Part shown: piece after piece, positions 10,306-21,956 of the stretch
Layout of the letters: each line of letters starts with the position of its first letter
Numbering within the stretch: the first letter of the stretch is position 1
DNA from: Hydractinia symbiolongicarpus
Lineage: Eukaryota; Cnidaria; Hydrozoa; Anthoathecata; Hydractiniidae
Assembly (NCBI RefSeq): GCF_029227915.1
Contig: NC_079882.1
Location: forward strand, 2,356,001-2,420,000
DNA length: 64,000 nucleotides
Direction of reading: 5' to 3'
The notes under the pieces: generated by a model
The model's database searches: none
Told to the model about the DNA's origin: nothing
Seen by the model: the letters and a program-made list of their open reading frames with translations, nothing else
Made by a program: the position numbers and the translations under genes

Positions 10306-10388
10306 GACACGGAAACAACTTTGCATGCGATTGCAACAAATTTTTTTTGTTGCAATCGCATGAAAATTGTTGCCGTGTCCCCGTAGCT
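10306..10388. repeat. Right Harbinger terminus, foldback
   Basis: GCGACACGGAAACAAC...GCATGCGATTGCAACAA is followed by its inverted copy TTGTTGCAATCGCATG...CCGTGTCCCCGTAGCT, mirroring the left end. Confidence 0.85.
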
Positions 10389-10783
10389 TAACACGTGAGA
10401 ACTCGGTTTTTCAGTCACCTTTCAACCAAAAGTGGCATCAAGTGCCTGGTACATGAAGGCAGAAAGTAAACCATCGTTTCGCGGTCGAAATGCGTTTTTT
10501 CAAACCCTCTGGAAATTTACTGGAGCGTGTTTGTTTGCGAGAACTTTACTGATATTGCATTTAATGAATTGATCTCCCTGGAATATTGGATAAGTATTAT
10601 TTAATAATTTCATGCTTTTTCATTGTTGAATTTATCATTAGGTTCACTGTTTGCATATAAATAACTGAATTATATATTTGATTATTGTTTACATCATATT
10701 ATTTGTCCCTGCTTTTTGTCCTGTATTTGGCGTCTATAGGTATCACCAATTTACCAGACCACAACCGTAGAGACAAATTCATC

Positions 10784-11125
10784 ATGATACCTGTCCAAGT
10801 ATATCGTGTCACCATTGGCTCGTTTTATAATATAGCTGCTAGTCGCTCTAATAACATTAAGAATGAAATCATAAATTTTCACAGACAGTCAGGAAAGCCT
10901 TTTGAAAAACTGGATAATAATAACGACTTCATTCCTTTTTTGAAACTTTTTATTTCAATAATTTTGATGTGTTGTCTGAACTTTAATATCAATCTTGCAT
11001 CAGTTAAATTACTGTTATTGCTATCTGGTGACATTGAAAGCAATCCTGGGCCCTTTAACAACAATGACATTGACTTTCAAATAGCCCAACAGGAATCTTA
11101 TGCCAGCCATGTTCTAAATATTTAA
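10784..11125 (+). CDS. Helitron-associated ORF ending in a 2A ribosome-skipping motif
   Basis: The frame is open from 10682 with the first ATG at 10784; an intron acceptor (CTATAG) at about 10739 could also begin it. About 90 residues lead into a hydrophobic stretch and then LLLLLSGDIESNPGP at 11009-11053. This matches the 2A consensus D-V/I-E-x-N-P-G-P, at which the ribosome releases the upstream chain at the final Gly and continues with Pro. A further 24 residues (FNNNDIDFQ...) follow before a stop. Just downstream, in other frames, come remnants that end with an OTU-protease-like HYQSL and then the Helitron protein. The upstream hydrophobic segment plus 2A resembles leaders seen in some invertebrate mobile elements. 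That the leader belongs to the Helitron is inference from order and strand. Confidence 0.6.
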   Translation: MIPVQVYRVTIGSFYNIAASRSNNIKNEIINFHRQSGKPFEKLDNNNDFIPFLKLFISIILMCCLNFNINLASVKLLLLLSGDIESNPGPFNNNDIDFQIAQQESYASHVLNI

Positions 11126-11127
11126 TA

Positions 11128-14100
11128 ATGTTGGTGGGGACTATTTTGATAACATCTGATACCAGTACTGTAATACACCCATATACCCTTATTAGTCCCA
11201 CTCATGATGAAACACATGATATTGCTGGGGAACAACAAGTGGCACATCTGTTGACTGATGGTACCACTGCGGGTGCTTTTATTTTGCTTGGTAGGGTTAA
11301 TGACAATCACTACCAATCATTGATCTTTGATGACAATGTGAGCATTCCTTTTGCTACAACATCCACATCACTTAGTCCACCTAAAAAAATTCCCTGTTTG
11401 TCATCAAATAATTTAATTCAGCCAAAAAATATAACCAATCAACAGCATCATGAGAAGGAAGGGATTGCTTTGAAAGAAAAACAAAATATTCTAGTAGAAA
11501 AAATAATGAAATCTTATATGTCTGCTGCTGTACAAAAACAACAACACAAACGAGGTCCTGCTTTAAAGGAAAATGCTTTGAAGGAAAAGTGTAATCAGTT
11601 GAATATTCATTATGAAGAACCTAAAGTCAATGAAACAAGTATCGAAAAAAATAGAAGACACCAGCGAATAAATTATAGGTGCAAAAAGAAACTTTCCAAA
11701 ACATCTGTAGATAAAAAAACACCTGTTACGTTGCCAATTACTCCACATTATCATGGAAATATTTTGTCAACTAATGTACCAACTAAATGCTCCTTAGCAA
11801 CAACACAGTCAATACCAACAAATTTATCAACTAAACAGTCAGTACTAACAAATTTTTTAACTACACAACAGTCAGTACCTACAAATTTAATAACCACACA
11901 ACAGTCAATATCATCAAATTTAACAACCACACAACAGTCAATGCCAAAAAAATTAACAATTACACAACAGTCAATGCCAACTAATTTACCGGCCACACAT
12001 TCAGAACCATCAATTGTAACGGATAACCAATTCGGTAACAAAGATGATGACATTGATTCGCGTATCACTGTCATTATGAATATACACCTCCTACGGTATG
12101 GCATGCTTGCATCAAAAGGTCATTGCATCAGTTTTCCTCAAAGAATGCAAATTGCTACCGAACTGCCATCATTACCGTCAGAGGTTGGAATAGTAGTTCC
12201 TACCAAATGAATACTATAAGGATGTCTCAATAAAATATGACCGCATTCAAAATTTACCAGAGATGCGTTCTGAATTACCTGATTTGCCAGTTGTGGAATT
12301 GCCAAATATCATATCAGAAGGAGACAAGGGTCCTGCTGAAAATCAATTTCAACAAAACTTTCCTGAAGATGATGAAAGTATAACCCGTTCTGGTTTAGTT
12401 TGCCCGGTTGAACCTAACGATGCTGACAAAGAGTTACGAACAATACTGGAGAAGCTCTTGGGTTCTGAAGATGCAGTTAATCAAGCTCTTCAACATGGCA
12501 CAGTAGCGAATGCAAATTTAGAATATACACGAGAACATCCTATTCGGGAATTAAAAACTCCTGGTTTTTTACTATGGCATACCCGACTGTTTTTATTAAT
12601 GGAAATTGTGACTTAAATGTTCCAAGGTTGAATAAAATTAACTTTGAAGAATACATCGAACATATATATTATTGTTCTGATAATCGTGTAGCACGTCATC
12701 CGTACTTAAAATTTTTCTTATTGAATATGCGTTTGAGAATGCAAGCATTGCAGCAGGGTAGCTTTCTTGTTTCCCAACAATTGAATGATGCTCATCTTAC
12801 AATCGCTGAACTGAGAGATAATTTACAAAATGATGATGATTCAGTTCCACGAAAAATTATTAGTATTGGAAAAAACCTGGTGAATACCGATCCATACTGG
12901 AGAGACCAAAAAAAAAATTGGATGCCATGTTGTTTTTTACACGAAATGAATTTGGCGATTTACCAGCATATTTTGATACCAACAGTTGCGCAGAATTTCA
13001 TTGGAAACCATTGCATGAACTACTTATTAAGTATTATGCGTTAATAAACAATTTAAACGAAGATGCTGTACGCCAGCAAATGGAAAGTGACAATAAATTC
13101 AAGCGGGAAATGATTCTACAAAATCTTCATATTGTCACGCAGTATTTTGATGCAAGGACTATAAATTACTTTGCCACAGTTAGTAAGGAAGTATTTCAAT
13201 ATGATGACTATTGGTTGCGATATGAATTTGCTAAAAGTCGAGGTGAGATACATGGACACGCAATAATATCGTCATCTAAACATGCCCGAAAAGTCAAAAC
13301 TATTATGGATAGCTTGTCTGATGATGTTGTAGATTCACAAGCATTAAAACCTGCAGCGCAAGAACTTCAAAATTGGTTACAAACAACAAATGAAGACAGT
13401 AATGACTTTTTTTCACCAATGTTTACTTCACTGCATCCTGCTGGTGGAAATGAATTTATAGATACTTCTGGAATTAGAACTTGGGTTCCAAACAAAGATC
13501 AATGGGCCAGACCAGAAGGGACTCAAGCTCCACCGGACTATAACCAAGGGCAAGAACTTTCGGATGTTGCTAGTCATGAAGGTAGTATAAAAGAGCAACA
13601 TACCCATCTTGTGAACAGAATTGGCCTCCATAATTGTAATTCCAATTGTTTGCGTTATCGCCGTAAGAATAAAAAAGATACTGCTCCACAAAAGTACTGT
13701 CGCTTTCATTTTAGTGATCTTGATCCACAAACCAAAAAAACAAGTGGTAAAGAGATTCATCCTTTTAATGCTGTCATAACAGAAGGGGAACATCCTAAAC
13801 ATGAGGGACCACGCGATCATCCTCGTTTGATGATGCATGTAAAAACACGACTACTTAGTTGGCTAGCAAATTGTGATAGTCAACCCATTATCGATCAGGA
13901 CCTTCTTGCTCTACAAAAATACATTGCTAGTTATGCTTGCAAAGGTGCTGCTTCAACGGAAGATTTAGTACATGTTTATCGCCATCTCATTGAAAACACT
14001 GATGATGGAAGCACTGTTAAAAATTTGGCTCAACGACTACTTCAAAAAATTGCTGGTCTAGTAGATGTTCCGGGTGCTGCGGCGGATTTCATTAATAGTG

Positions 14101-14759
14101 GTGGTCGTCTGATTAGATGTACCAGGAATTTCCGATACATTGGTATCAGTGGTTTCCGAGCCTTGGATACGTCTGGTGATGATGGAACTGTTACAAAAAG
14201 TAGCACATTAGACAAATACTTAAGCGATAAGCGTAGAGAAACTGAGCCAGAAATATCATTATGGAACTGGAGCAAGAAATGTAATTGTACCTGCAAAGTA
14301 GATCACGTCCCAGTTTTTACAGGAATATCTACAAAACCTGTCTGGCCTGTTACTGAGGACTATGCAAAAGCTATGCTCATTATATTTTCTGTTGGAACAT
14401 GGCACAATACCGAAGAATTGAAGGGACAACATGAGTCATTTGCTGCTGCTTTGGCTTCCCTTGTTCAAACCAAAGAATGTCCATCAATATTAATTGATTC
14501 ATTGAAAGAGGCTAAACAATCATTTGATAAAAAGAGCGAGAGAACACACAGTCACACTCGTGCAATCAATATTGAAACCAATACTCAGTCTTCGGATCAA
14601 TCATCACAATATACAGATGCAAGTTCCCAATGTTCCCAAAATTCAGCCATTGCCCAAATGAACATTGGTAGAGCAATAATGAGAGTTATTGCTAGGCACC
14701 ATGTTGCTGATATCAATGAGCCGAATTTACAACAAGTTCTTTCCGATGGAATTTTTTAA
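11128..14759 (+). pseudogene. Helitron Rep (rolling-circle replication) protein gene, broken by frameshifts, no helicase
   Basis: Four overlapping or adjacent ORFs (11128-12210, 12263-12616, 12574-13044, 12918-14759) read as one Helitron protein. The first has an HYQSL motif like the end of an OTU peptidase, a repeat region, then GHCISFPQRMQIATELPSLP, typical of Helitron N-termini. The next has ELKTPGFL, then AYPTVFINGNCDLN in a shifted frame. The last has WLRYEFAKSRGEIHGHAI (HUH-type motif, here H-G-H) and LQKYIASYACKGA, with the paired tyrosines of the Rep domain. Breaks fall at a T-run near 12565 and an A10 run near 12907-12916. The frame ends at 14757 with no Pif1-like helicase domain, so the gene is truncated as well as shifted. 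Helitron ends (5'-TC, 3'-CTRR) were not located. Confidence 0.75.
11805..12000 (+). repeat. 33-nt in-frame tandem repeat
   Basis: About six copies of a unit near ACAGTCAATRCCAACAAATT-TAACAACYACACA. In the Helitron frame each copy encodes an 11-residue Q-S-x-P-T-N-L-x-T-T-Q unit, giving a Gln/Thr/Ser-rich linker between the OTU-like remnant and the Helitron N-terminus. Confidence 0.85.
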
Positions 14760-14831
14760 TTTTGAAATATTTAAACATAGCCACAAGTCAGCATTGATAC
14801 ACTTTGTTATTTCTCATTTTTATGTTGTAGG

Positions 14832-15556
14832 AGGAACAAAAGGCGGAGTTAGCCGCCCTAAAGAGGCAAATGGTGAGCATAAATTTTTACTTTCAACATC
14901 GCATTAGTAACACACCCACACGTTTTAGTCATAAAGTCAGCATTTATTCAATTTGTTATTTCTCATTTTTAAGTTCTAAAATTAGCATTTATTCACTTGT
15001 TATTTTTATGTTGTAGAAAAATGAAAGCGAAAAGTTTTTAAACGAGTTGGCCTCTTTGAAAACAACGGTAGTAAGTATATACAATTGAACTTTAGTTTCA
15101 TTTTTGGTGAAAGATATTTCACGGTGTGTAAGTTACTAGCAGAAATATAATTTCACAGATCAAATTAAAAAAGGCAAAACCTCGTAAATTTAAACCAGTA
15201 GCGTATTTCTTGCCAAAAGCAGCAAATCATGTCATTTCATATAAGCAATAAGTCATGAAGGAGATGCCTCCCTAAAAGTTAAGTAAGTTCGCAATATTCG
15301 TCGTATCATGTTTACCCTGCACATTTACTTGTATTATGACTGATTTTCCATTTAGAAGCAGGCTGAATTGACGTGGGATATTTACAAGGAGGGTGTGGTG
15401 TTATCGAAGGATATAGGTGGCTACGCTTGCCGCGAGAATTTTGATTTGTGGCGTGCTGCTGGGGGAAAAGGCCTTTTCACCCGGGAGGACGCCATAAATG
15501 CCCGGAAGCGTAGGCACCCAAATCCTTCAACACCATCCAGCCACAAAAGGAGATAA
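14832..15556 (+). CDS. Last three exons of an unidentified coiled-coil protein
   Basis: Three exons in phase 0 with consensus splice sites. Exon A is 14832-14873 (acceptor TGTTGTAG, donor GTGAGC; EEQKAELAALKRQM). Exon B is 15017-about 15071 (donor GTAAGT; KNESEKFLNELASLKTTV). Exon C is 15360-15556, ending in a stop (KQAELTWDIYKEG ... SSHKRR). A and B have heptad-like leucine/charge spacing typical of coiled coils; C contains GGYACRENFDLWRAAGGKGLF and a basic tail rich in Arg/Lys/Pro. I do not recognise the family. Upstream exons are not evident; the decayed Helitron lies immediately before, so it may have displaced or separated the 5' part, or the exons may belong to a mobile element. Introns before A and B share a repeated block. 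Confidence 0.5.
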
Positions 15557-16388
15557 TTCAATTAAAATCTTCTGAAAATTAACCACTTTTCTTTTTTCTT
15601 TAACTTGGCTGGTCTACCGAAAATTTAAATTTTTATTTTATTGTCCTATTTTTACAATCTGCTTTAAAAAAAAAATCGACGCGGAAATTTATCTCCTATG
15701 TGGTCATATTACCGTGATATTGTATTATATTTTATAATATCTATTGTGTTGACATTTTTTTAAAAAAAAGTCTATAATAAACCTTTGGGGAGAATAAAAG
15801 AAATAAAATCGTGGAAAAACAACAATCGATCTGCTAGTCTTCGTAAATTTGTATTTACATGTATGTATAATATGTATTTATATTATTTATTACGTTATTA
15901 AACACTGAAATTTTATATATTTTTATATGTTTTTACAACAAGGTAGTAGCTGAGAGCTAGTAACGTCTGATTTTGACAAGTCGACAGGTAGCAAAAGCGC
16001 GATTTAACCAAAGCCAGCTTTCATTCTCCACAAGGGTACATACAATCAAGTGCCTCTAGGCGATTTTTAGTTTTCGTTCAAAAGACTTACCCATGCATTT
16101 TTTGACTTTATAAATTTTGTCCGAAAATTTTTCCGCTGAAATAAAAAATTGTGTCCGAAAGTTTTTCCGCCGAAAATTTTAGTTCTTAATTTCTGTGATA
16201 TAGGCTTTTAATATTTTATTAAACTGTTTAGCACATGGCTATTTTATGAAGTTTATCTGTAAATAAATAAATTAAAAAATCTTACTGTTTTTTTGCTGCT
16301 CCCTGCATACCTGTTTAGGGGTGAAATAGCGGTATATTGTGCACACGGGATTTTAGATGAGCCTTGCGGCTGTGAGTGCCTTATTATG
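15557..16388. other. AT-rich intergenic DNA
   Basis: No ORF or RNA gene seen. 16120-16190 holds two near-copies of GTCCGAAAATTTTTCCGC, and a related inverted version lies near 19075-19110, but they do not define a clean element. Confidence 0.5.
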
Positions 16389-16620
16389 GGCTGGGAAAAA
16401 CAATTATCTCGCACCTACCACCACCAGGTAATCATCAGTATATGATATATATAGCTATCTTGAGGATAATAGGTCATCTTTGAGTCGTAGAGGGGAGAGT
16501 TGCATACAGTCACCACCACTGTCATTTATAGAGCACAAAAATGCCATGTTGCATAAAGAAGCTCTTTTTTATTCCATCGTAAGAAAAGGCGGCAATACTT
16601 GTTCGCCTCGACATGTCTAA
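16389..16620 (+). repeat. SINE-like repeat, copy 2 (head degraded)
   Basis: Shares the ordered blocks listed for 4848-5140, from GGCTGGGAAAA through TATTCCATCGTAAGAAAAGGC, but the tRNA-like head is not recognisable. Confidence 0.6.
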
Positions 16621-17087
16621 AGGCATCTTTTCAGGATAAGACTTGCTGCGATTTCGGTTAACAAGATAAAATATATATGTCAATGATAAAACCGAGTGAA
16701 GTACGTGGGAACTTCGTTTCTATACGATTTGACCAAAAGTGGCACCTATAAATTTCCGCAACACTTTCTATATGAAACACCTTAATGCTGTGTGTGCTTT
16801 ACACGATTGTTGTCATTGGAACCAAGTTAACTTTTAATCTCAGAATTATCAAAAAATGATAGTTTTTTTGGCGTTATGACCGATTGTTTAAATACTTGTA
16901 TTGGCACATAATTCTGCTATGATTCACTGTATATTGACCTGAGATAAATTTGAGATTTTTGTTTTTAGATATTGAATTTGAAATATTTGCACCTCAATAT
17001 TTTCTATACTCCTGGCCTAATATGATACTTATCTTAGATATATTGAGTATACGCAATCTTTGAGTTGTAGGGGGATTTTCTATTAAA

Positions 17088-17300
17088 GTCAGGCACCCCT
17101 GCCTTGCCGTTCCATTGCCTTGCCAGCACTGACCTTCCCTTTGCCTACCCTTCCTATGCCTTTTCTGGTGCCTGCCTACTATGCCCTTGCCTGTGCCTCC
17201 CATGCCTTGCTGATTCCTCTCCCTCTTCCTGTTTCCTTGCCTGCCTTTGCCGTGCTTAATGCCTTTGCCTCGGCAACCTCTCCGCAACACTTTCTATACT
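17088..17300. repeat. Pyrimidine-rich TGCCTTGCC-type degenerate repeat
   Basis: About 190 bp made almost only of short CCTTGCC/TGCCT/TTGCC words with strong C+T strand bias, in otherwise AT-rich DNA. The motif TCCGCAACACTTTCTATA occurs both at 16755-16772 and at 17280-17297, bracketing the patch at a distance of 525 bp. No function is evident. Confidence 0.7.
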
Positions 17301-17420
17301 GGTAACGAACGGAGATATTGCGGTTAAAAGTTTTTTCGATGACGTCATCAACCTGTCGGTTCTGAAACGGGTTGGTAGACCGAGCTCTGAGAAATTGCCC
17401 TAAAATAATTGGCTTTCAAA
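17300..17420. repeat. Fragment of the TGACGTCA-rich repeat family
   Basis: AACGGAGATATTGCGGTT...GATGACGTCATCAACCTGTC...GAAACGG matches the middle of the 5339-7220 copies. Confidence 0.75.
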
Positions 17421-18274
17421 TAACGGTTAAGGGAAAATAAAGGTCAGCAAAACTCGCGAAAGTACAAACTTTTTAAAGAAATTTTCGTGTTCGTTGCCTT
17501 TATTGTATAGCGCTTAAAACGCTAAGCACAGCATACATAAGCATACGTAAGCTTAAAATCTTGCAATAATGAGCATAACTCTACGCATACCTCGAAACCG
17601 AGAAGTTCAGCTCATCAAAGTTGAATACTGAATATCAACATGTGCAAAGATAGAATCTGTCAATATCAGAGGTAAAAGGAAAAACAAAAAAACGCAATCA
17701 ATTTTAAATATCAGGAATAGCAAAATATGTACAGTACATGCATGCTATTAAGTCAAAAACAGTAAAAACTGACATGCCTCCTTAAAACATTACCTATGCA
17801 CTGGGATAAGCATAACTTAAGGCTCAAAATGAAAAATTCCTAAGCATACTGAGCCTAAGTGGAAGTTTACCGCATGCTTCTAAAAAAGGGTGTATACAAT
17901 CATGTTATTTAAGCTATCGTTTACTTGAAATTCAAGCAGTTTAGTTAAAATTAAGCGTATTTTACTGAATTGGTTGGTCAGCAAGCACTATTTTACAAAA
18001 CTTGTAGCTAGTGGAAACTTGTTGGAAATTGGTTAATGATTTGCCCACTTGACTATAATACTGTGTTATTTGTGCAAAAATGGCTACATTATTTTCACAT
18101 AATTATGTGATTCCAGGTACATGACTGAAGGTAGCTAGGCAGAAACTCAACTTTATATTAACATTCTTATTTTATTCACTTCCTTTAAGTGTATATCTGC
18201 GTTTTTGTATTTCATCTTTTATATGATGACCAAAATTTTGGTTAAGGTTGCCTTTTTATAATAATCTTGACAAA
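17421..18274. other. Intergenic DNA, nothing recognised
   Basis: AT-rich, with several short AAGCATA/TAAGCATAC repeats near 17530-17870. No gene supported. Confidence 0.5.
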
Positions 18275-18693
18275 ATGTCATCAGAAAGTGAAGACAATAC
18301 ACTTCTTCACATTCTAAGTCATTCGCTCATGTTCTGTATCAAAAGAAATAAGTAAGGGCATTGTGAATATTTCTTATTTTCTAAAAAAATAATTAGTCTC
18401 ATGGCATGAAAATTTGGTATGTTGTTGGCATTGACCCTAACTCTACTTAAAACATATGTGAAGAAGTTGTTACTTCTTTTTATGATCAGGGCCTTTTGAA
18501 GTCAGAACAGTCTTCTTCTTCCTATTCTCAACATCGTAGCAAAAGAATAATATTTATTTTCCCAATGGTTAACATAAAATTATGAATCCGTATATATTGT
18601 GAACTCACTGTGTCCAGTTATATTTAGCAACTGGAGCTGGAACTGGAGGAGGAAATCTTACATGTCGATGAAAAAGATGACTTTAAAAAATAA
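18275..18693 (+). CDS. Possible short spliced or decayed gene, unknown product
   Basis: Three coding-like pieces lie in order. ATG 18275 opens MSSESEDNTLLHILSHSLMF. 18445-18560 reads NICEEVVTSFYDQGLL...SEQSSSSYSQHRSKR after an in-frame stop. An acceptor (ATTTAG) at 18627 opens QLELELEEEILHVDEKDDFK and a stop at 18691. Composition is protein-like, but I could not join the middle piece with good splice sites, so it may be a relic. Confidence 0.25.
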
Positions 18694-21000
18694 TTCACTT
18701 AAGGAGGTTTCTCGTCTTTGATTTTACATTTTGTGGCCTTTACATTCCCAAAAATGCTCCCATTTACTGATAAATTCTGTGTTTACAACGTTATTCAGCG
18801 TTTTTATATTTCACTCGACAAGCTCACATTTTAAACAATAATAATCCAAAAATTTAATCTAGGTTTTTGAGAATTGAAAATGACAAGTCTACATGTTATC
18901 CAATACCTTATCGGTTAAAAATATGTTGGACTCTTATTTCGTCGTATTCTCGCTGTTAATTCGTTATTAGTACGTGTTTTAGCATCCTCTTTCACTCCAT
19001 CCACATCTCCCAATGTGATGTTGAGATCAATATCGTACTCTTCATCTGGTGAACTCAGTTATTTTAATTAAAAAAAAATTGCCGAATAAAAATTTTCGGC
19101 GGACGTTTATTCGGTCGTCGATTAAAAATTTGCATCATAGAAATTATTCCAATTTGCCAAACCAACCGTGAAGATTAATTCAGCATTCTCATTATAAAGC
19201 ATCCAATCATAAAATATATATAAACAAAAACATATTTCTGTAATAAAATTTTTTGTTTACTGTAATAATTGACTGCCCTAAATTTAGATTGAACCTATCA
19301 GACCTATTTCTAAGGTTAGAATTGCTTTTCATAGTTCCTGAACCAATATCTTAGTCAAAATTAATTATCTATCAAAAACGTTGTCTCTGAAAAGGACTAA
19401 ATTCTGGAACTGAGAAATAATGATGATAATGAAACTATTTTTTGGCTTAATTTCATCAAACCAGTTAAAAACCATATAATGTTAAATCTTAAGTTAATAT
19501 TTTAATTTGTACTGAAGTTATGGAACTTGTAATTGAAAATGACACCACCTTTTTTGGACTTATTTTGTGATTTTTTCATGGTCACTGACTTGTATTAGTA
19601 TCGATAGTATATCACTCTTCAATATCATCAGACATTTAACTTCACTATATACGGGCTTTAACAACATGATGCCAGTAAAAGAAGAACTAATATTATTATG
19701 CGTTATTAGAGTAAGAAACATTTTTTAAATTTGAGGGGATTTTGTGAGACCTGATTTGGTAGAAAAGCATCTCATATTCTTTAAAAAGCAATATTATTGA
19801 CAGGTGGTATTACATGTGAAATATTAACACTATCTTGGGAATCTTGGACTTGACAATATGTCATGATAATATGATTACGGTTCGATTTGTCTGAAATATC
19901 TTCATTTCGTGTCCATAGGCGTAGCAAGAATCATTTGACCAAAATTCTTCTTACATTTTTCATTATTTACTCAGAATTTAGAATGTTTTACTTTTCCTGA
20001 AAGTGCCTATATATTTTTTTAAGCCCTATACAAGATTATCTTTTACCAGATTGGTTTGAAAGTACTCTAAGAAGTTGCAAGTCAATTTATTTACTAAAGT
20101 TATTTCACTTTTAATTTTCTTAAATTACGCTGATAAAATTGTGCTTTCCATGATAAAATGGTTAACCTTCGTATATTTTATATGGTAATTAAAAAATCAA
20201 GTAATAATACATGCTTGTTAACGACAACCTGATATGAATAAGTTAAAACATGCGATATAAATTTGTAAAAAAACATTTTCAACATTAAAAAGCTATTTGT
20301 CTATAATAAAGGAAAAAATGTCAAATAAAATGGCTGAAGTGACATGTGTAGTGGGCGACACTGGATCTCTGAGCTAGTAATTACATGTACTGTCATTCTC
20401 TGCATAAAGCTGCAAATTAAAGCTCGCCACTTAGAAACAAGTGGATTTTCTTTATATGGTCTTATCTTTAGTTAGCTAGTAAGTGTAGATAGCTTGGTAT
20501 TACTTTTCTACTTATTGAACTTTTCCAGCTATTAAAATATTTCCATGTAAGCAGTATCACCCTATGGTGTATTTTCTTGCACTTTCATTGTTTAGTGATA
20601 CTTTTTGTGCATTTTCACTTTGAAAAAAGCATGCTACAGCCCACCCACCAATTTAATACGAACAGCTTTCTCCTGTTCGTCCCAGACTCGCCGCCTCGCC
20701 AAAATGTTTTTTGTAACGAAATAATTATGTCACACATTCGCGCCCATCACGTTTTATATCGGATCAGCCTTTTCCAGGGTCATGTTCGTCTTGTCGACCA
20801 ATATAAAAAAGAGACGTGGTCGCTGAAAAAGCAGAAACCTTTCCTACTTTTTTTTCAATCGCCGGCGAACAATTCATTGCGTATTTTACTCCAATTAAAA
20901 TGTTTTTTATTTAGTCAGCAAGTACGATATATTCATGCGGCAAGTCCTTTGCGGACATCAGGTTAAAAGTGTTGCGCGTGTAGTAGTGAAGTAAAGTTAA
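18694..21000. other. Long AT-rich region without supported genes
   Basis: 19065-19130 holds an AAATTTTCGG-containing inverted motif. A 129-codon frame at 20577-20966 opens with a non-ATG codon and has no recognisable domain, so it is not called. Confidence 0.45.
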
Positions 21001-21330
21001 AATGGAAGAACGGTATAAAGAACTTGCCACAATTAATCATGAACTTCTAAGACGGTTTATACAATAGAATTCTTTAATTAGTCAACAACAACAAAGAACA
21101 GGAATCGCAGAGAAAGAAGACGTAGCGCAATTTTAACCTTACGCTAAGCAATCATCATTTCGATTGCAAGAAATGAAGGCAAGTGCAGAAATAGGTCACT
21201 AGAGGACATTCTGGTAGTAAAAGTTCACAAGTATAATTGTCTGTGGAGCACTAAGTTCTCTTCTTTCAAAGAAAATCAAAAATAAGTGTCAAGCATGGCG
21301 CAATAATTTTGACAAACTATGAAAAGATGG
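21001..21330 (+). pseudogene. Decayed MADF/Myb-SANT-like fragment
   Basis: ATG 21001 opens MEERYKELATINHELLRRFI, then a stop. At about 21198-21330 a second stretch reads LEDILVVKVHKYNCLWSTKF...KENQK and, after a shift, KNKCQAWRNNFDKL. The pattern L-x-x-x-V-x-x-Y-x-x-LW ... K-x-x-x-x-AW is that of a MADF domain. Stops and frame changes mean it cannot be expressed as one protein. It is probably a relic of a Harbinger-type partner gene or of a host MADF gene. Confidence 0.4.
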
Positions 21331-21956
21331 TATTTTTTTCTTTCTTTCTAATTTTCTTTTTTTTTCCATAAATAAAACAGATAAAAATTTGTTCATCAAT
21401 CCATCATTAAAGTCACTCATGGTTTGTTTTTGTCACGTTTTTTAATCGCCTGCCAAAATTTAAACAATTGAGATTGAGCACACTAACTTGTCCTGTGCGC
21501 TTTTTGCACTCCAAATCGCTAACAGGAGACCCGGCTTGATGTAGTCCAGTTAATAACTACATACAATTTAAGTGGTTGCATTTCACAGCAGTTATTTATT
21601 TGTCAGTGTGTTTTACCGTTACAAAAAGAAAGTAAGTGTTTACACAAAAAGGAAGGATCCGACCGTGCTCAGGCTTATACTATCAAACTACACTGTATTA
21701 TACCATTTTATTCTACAGATACTGCTTAATTAAATTATTTTTGTTTCGCTTCTTTCGCCAAGTTCCGCTCTCGGATAAGTTGCTTTTAAATATATAGTCG
21801 TTAAGATAATTATAATACCAAGCAAAACACAACGTTTTGGGAATATGCACATAGCAAGATATATCGTCCTTTATATAAATCATGAATAAAATTGATCATA
21901 TTAAAAACTTTAGTGTCTGGGGTATTCTGAGCTCTGCCTAAGACGAGGGTGCTGCC

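Larger units (their letters stand above)
7383..10388. mobile_element. PIF/Harbinger DNA transposon, complete
   Basis: A 3,006-bp element bounded by inverted termini starting AGCTACGGGGACACGGCAAC, near-identical for about 48 bp, and flanked on both sides by TAA (7380-7382 and 10389-10391). This is the 3-bp TWA duplication typical of PIF/Harbinger. It carries the two genes expected for the superfamily, convergently arranged: a DNA-binding MADF-type protein (plus strand) and a DDE transposase (minus strand). The transposase frame has one break, so this copy is probably not autonomous as it stands. Confidence 0.93.

Noticed and set aside
11751-12104. 117-codon minus-strand ORF rich in DCCVV
   Set aside because: Antisense shadow of the 33-nt repeat in the Helitron frame.
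17120-17305. Plus and minus ORFs across the TGCC-rich island
   Set aside because: They are by-products of a low-complexity repeat; both strands are open for the same reason.
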